Assembly (NCBI GenBank): GCA_006227875.1 | Contig: SBFI01000432.1 | Span: 1 to 9,685 of the forward strand | DNA: 9,685 nucleotides | Origin: Acidobacteriota bacterium | GTDB taxonomy: Bacteria > Acidobacteriota > Thermoanaerobaculia > Multivoradales > JAHEKO01 | Direction of reading: 5' to 3' | Shown here: one piece after another, positions 7,397-9,685 of the stretch | Position numbering within the stretch: the first letter of the stretch is position 1 | How the letters are laid out: the number at the start of each line of letters is the position of its first letter | The notes under the pieces: generated by a model | The model's database searches: none | What the model was told of the DNA's origin: nothing | The model's input: the letters and a program-made list of their open reading frames with translations, nothing else | Translations under genes and position numbers: made by a program

Positions 7397-7402
7397 CACC
7401 GG

Positions 7403-7494
7403 ACAAAACAGGGACAGTTCACCTGTTCCTTCTGGTGCGAGGCATCGCCCGTGGTCACCGGGGAATGAAATAGGTGAACTGTCCCTAATTTTGT
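7403..7494. repeat. Inverted repeat with 15-bp perfect arms; REP/MITE-like or regulatory
   Basis: AGGGACAGTTCACCT at 7410-7424 is the exact reverse complement of 7472-7486. The similarity extends outward: ACAAAA at 7403-7408 mirrors TTTTGT at 7489-7494, with one base of length difference between. The 47-base centre has a further small stem, GCGA (7437-7440) with TCGC (7445-7448), and partial GGTG/CACC pairing. The local base composition is more AT-rich than its surroundings, and no terminator-like T run follows. Each arm reads AGGTGAACTGTCCCT then TTTTGT towards its neighbouring gene, so the site is symmetrical for both divergent genes. From memory, GGGACAG-containing palindromes are found near IS200/RAYT-type transposases, so a non-autonomous REP or MITE is my first choice. 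A shared operator is the alternative. No transposase gene is present in the window. Confidence 0.8.
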
Positions 7495-7574
7495 GACTAC
7501 CCCGGGGGGTAGGAGCGAGACGGTCTGTTGGAGTGGTGAACTCGTCCGTCCGGAACAGATACCATCCACAGCCA

Positions 7575-9685
7575 ATGGTCATCATCCGTCTCCTCGCTGC
7601 CATCGTTGTGCTGGTCGGCGTCCTGGGGACGGGATTTGCCGGTGCCGAGGTTCCGGCCGAGAATCCCGCTCAGCTGGCGAGACCCGCGCTTCGGGCGATG
7701 CGGATAGAGATGGCACCGACGATCGATGGTGACGTTCTCGGAGATCCGGCCTGGGAAGACGTCCCGGCGGGCAACGGTTTTCGGCAGACCGCGCCCGACG
7801 AAGGTCGATTCTCTTCGCAGAATACCGACGTCTATGTCGCTTATACCGAGGACATCCTTTACTTTGGGATTGTCTGTCACGACACCGATCCCGACGGGAT
7901 CATCGTTGCCGATAGTCGACGGGACTCCTCACTGGTCGAGACCGACTCCATCCAGATCATCCTCGACACCTATCTGGATCAGCAGACCGGCTATGTCTTT
8001 GGCACCAACCCGGTGGGCATCGAGTACGACGGACAAGTGACCCGCGAAGGGGAGGGCGGCTTCGGGTCGGCCGGTGGCTTCAACAAGAACTGGGACGGGG
8101 TGTGGGAGGTCAGGTCAAAGATCGGCGATCATGGTTGGAGCACCGAAATTGCCATCCCCTTCACCACTATCCGATTTCCGCGCGGCAGCCAGGAGCAGAC
8201 CTGGGGGATGAACGTACAGCGGAACATCCGGCGTCGGAACGAGACGGCCTTCTGGTCGCCGCTGCCGCGCCAATTCAATCTCTACCGTCTGTCGCTGGCG
8301 GGGACGCTCAACGGTCTCGAGGTGCCAAAGCAGCGCAACCTCAAGATCGCGCCTTACGTCCTGGGCGACTGGCAGCGCCCGGGTGTCGAGGAAGCCGATA
8401 CCGAGGGTGAGGGTGACTTTGGAGTCGATCTCAAATACAGCATTTCCCCCAGCATGACGTTCGATGCCACCTACAACACCGATTTTGCCCAGGTGGAGGT
8501 CGACGAGCTGCAGATCAACCTCGACCGGTTCAATCTCTTCTTTCCGGAAAAGAGGCCCTTCTTTCTGGAGAACGCCGGCTATTTCGATGTCGGTGTGCCC
8601 GAGGAGGTGGAGCTGTTCTTCAGCCGTCGGATCGGTATCGGCCCGGAAGGCGAGATCATTCCCATCCAGGGGGGTGTACGCCTTTCCGGCAAGGCGGCTG
8701 AGCGTTACAACGTCGGTGCCCTCTACATGCGGACCGAGGAGGTGGTGGGGGTGGCGCCGCAAAATTCCTTTGGTGTGGCACGTCTGAGCCGCGATCTCCC
8801 CAACCGCTCCGCCATCGGAGGACTATTCATCAGCCGGGAGGGTAGGGGCCAAGAGGCCCAGGAGGAGGACTACAACCGGACCTACAGCTTGGATGGCCGG
8901 TGGGGCATCGGTAAGAACGGCCTGGTTCAGGGTTTTGTCGCCCAGACCAAAACTCCGGGTGCCGAAGAAGACGAGTACGCCTTCAACTTGAGCGGCCGTT
9001 ACGACTCGGAGAGATGGTCGTTTTCCACCGGCTACACCGAGGTGGCTGAGGACTTCAATCCCGAGGTCGGGTTCTTGCGGCGGAGCGGTTACCGCAAGCC
9101 CGACATCTTTCTCATGCGCCGGATCCGGCCGGAGAGTCTCTGGGGCCTGCTCGAGCTACGGCCCCATTTCTCTTATCGCGGGTTCTGGGACTTCGATGGC
9201 TTCCAGGAGACCGGATTTCTTCACGTCGACAACCACTGGGAGTGGCGCAACGGCTACGAGGTTCATACCGGTATCAACTTCACCCGTGAGGGACTCACCG
9301 AGCCGTTCGAGATCTTCGAGGATGTGATTATTCCCGTGGGTACCTATGACAACACCGAGGCCCAGATTGTCTTCTACACCAATCGCGGCGCTCCGGTGGC
9401 CTTCGAGCTGCGAGCGGTCGTCGGCGGTTTCTACAGCGGCGACAGGATTGCTCTGTCACCGGGCTTTCGGTTCCGCATCGGCGATACGTTCAACACCGAG
9501 ATCGGCTGGAGCTACAACGACATCGATCTGCCCGAAGGGGCCTTCAAAACCAATCTCGGCCGGCTCCGTCTCTCCTATTCCTTTACCCCTAGTATCTTCA
9601 TCCAGGCTCTGGTCCAGTACAACGACGTGGATGAGATCTGGGGCACCAACCTGCGCTTTGCCTGGCTGCGCACCGCCAACACCGG
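7575..9685 (+). CDS. DUF5916 outer-membrane protein with N-terminal CBM9-like domain (3' end cut by window)
   Basis: The frame stays open for 703 codons to the window edge, so the C-terminus is missing. Residues 1-24 are a signal peptide with an AGA cleavage site before E25. Residues 44-235 fit a CBM9/DOMON-like beta sandwich (APTIDGDVLGDPAW, 47-60; TEIAIPFTTIRFP, 190-202). The DUF5916 hallmark is clear at 302-334: TDFAQVEVDELQINLDRF followed by FFPEKRPFFLEN. NPEVGFLRR (495-503) is another conserved patch. From about 290 onward, alternating polar and aromatic strands suggest an outer-membrane beta barrel. Proteins of this family are usually about 700-900 residues, so little is lost. The role is unknown; binding or passage of carbohydrate or another polymer is a reasonable guess from the CBM9-like part. 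The start is uncertain: ATG 7575 fits the signal peptide but lacks a good Shine-Dalgarno, and GTG at 7533 or 7536 is also in frame. Confidence 0.88.
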   Translation, partial: MVIIRLLAAIVVLVGVLGTGFAGAEVPAENPAQLARPALRAMRIEMAPTIDGDVLGDPAWEDVPAGNGFRQTAPDEGRFSSQNTDVYVAYTEDILYFGIVCHDTDPDGIIVADSRRDSSLVETDSIQIILDTYLDQQTGYVFGTNPVGIEYDGQVTREGEGGFGSAGGFNKNWDGVWEVRSKIGDHGWSTEIAIPFTTIRFPRGSQEQTWGMNVQRNIRRRNETAFWSPLPRQFNLYRLSLAGTLNGLEVPKQRNLKIAPYVLGDWQRPGVEEADTEGEGDFGVDLKYSISPSMTFDATYNTDFAQVEVDELQINLDRFNLFFPEKRPFFLENAGYFDVGVPEEVELFFSRRIGIGPEGEIIPIQGGVRLSGKAAERYNVGALYMRTEEVVGVAPQNSFGVARLSRDLPNRSAIGGLFISREGRGQEAQEEDYNRTYSLDGRWGIGKNGLVQGFVAQTKTPGAEEDEYAFNLSGRYDSERWSFSTGYTEVAEDFNPEVGFLRRSGYRKPDIFLMRRIRPESLWGLLELRPHFSYRGFWDFDGFQETGFLHVDNHWEWRNGYEVHTGINFTREGLTEPFEIFEDVIIPVGTYDNTEAQIVFYTNRGAPVAFELRAVVGGFYSGDRIALSPGFRFRIGDTFNTEIGWSYNDIDLPEGAFKTNLGRLRLSYSFTPSIFIQALVQYNDVDEIWGTNLRFAWLRTANT

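Noticed and set aside
8115..8762. 215-residue minus-strand open frame
   Set aside because: It is antisense to the CBM9-like and DUF5916 hallmark region, which is clearly coding on the plus strand.

Overview
The window is high-GC, bacterial, and reads as ordinary chromosome. The mix of genes points to Acidobacteriota or a close relative such as Gemmatimonadota: a membrane Ser/Thr kinase with a C-terminal PD40/WD40-like propeller, a DUF5916 outer-membrane protein with a CBM9-like N-terminus, and a short exported protein of a type I associate with those phyla. This placement is inference from gene content; no rRNA or tRNA is present to confirm it.

Layout. Positions 1-418 hold no convincing gene; they are GC-rich and contain several inverted repeats. 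A putative lipoprotein M1-family zinc aminopeptidase (419-3124) overlaps a double-domain GNAT acetyltransferase (3121-3975) by ATGA. After a 96-base gap comes the kinase/propeller receptor (4072-6639). A small exported protein of unknown function lies convergently on the minus strand (6675-7319). A 255-base divergent intergenic region follows. It carries a 15-bp perfect inverted repeat (7403-7494 with flanks) that could be a REP/MITE-like element or a symmetrical regulatory site. The final gene, DUF5916, starts near 7575 and runs off the right edge.

How the genes fit together. Four of the five proteins are predicted to be exported or membrane-bound: lipoprotein peptidase, kinase with an outside propeller, small exported protein, and outer-membrane barrel. 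The common theme is the cell envelope and possibly use of extracellular peptides or polymers. The acetyltransferase is the only plainly cytosolic product. Nothing in the sequence shows that these genes form one pathway. No defence system, CRISPR array, prophage or transposase gene was found. The most unusual items are the divergent inverted repeat, the GC-rich leader with hairpins, and a GAMET in place of GAMEN in the aminopeptidase. I do not see a clear new multi-gene system here.
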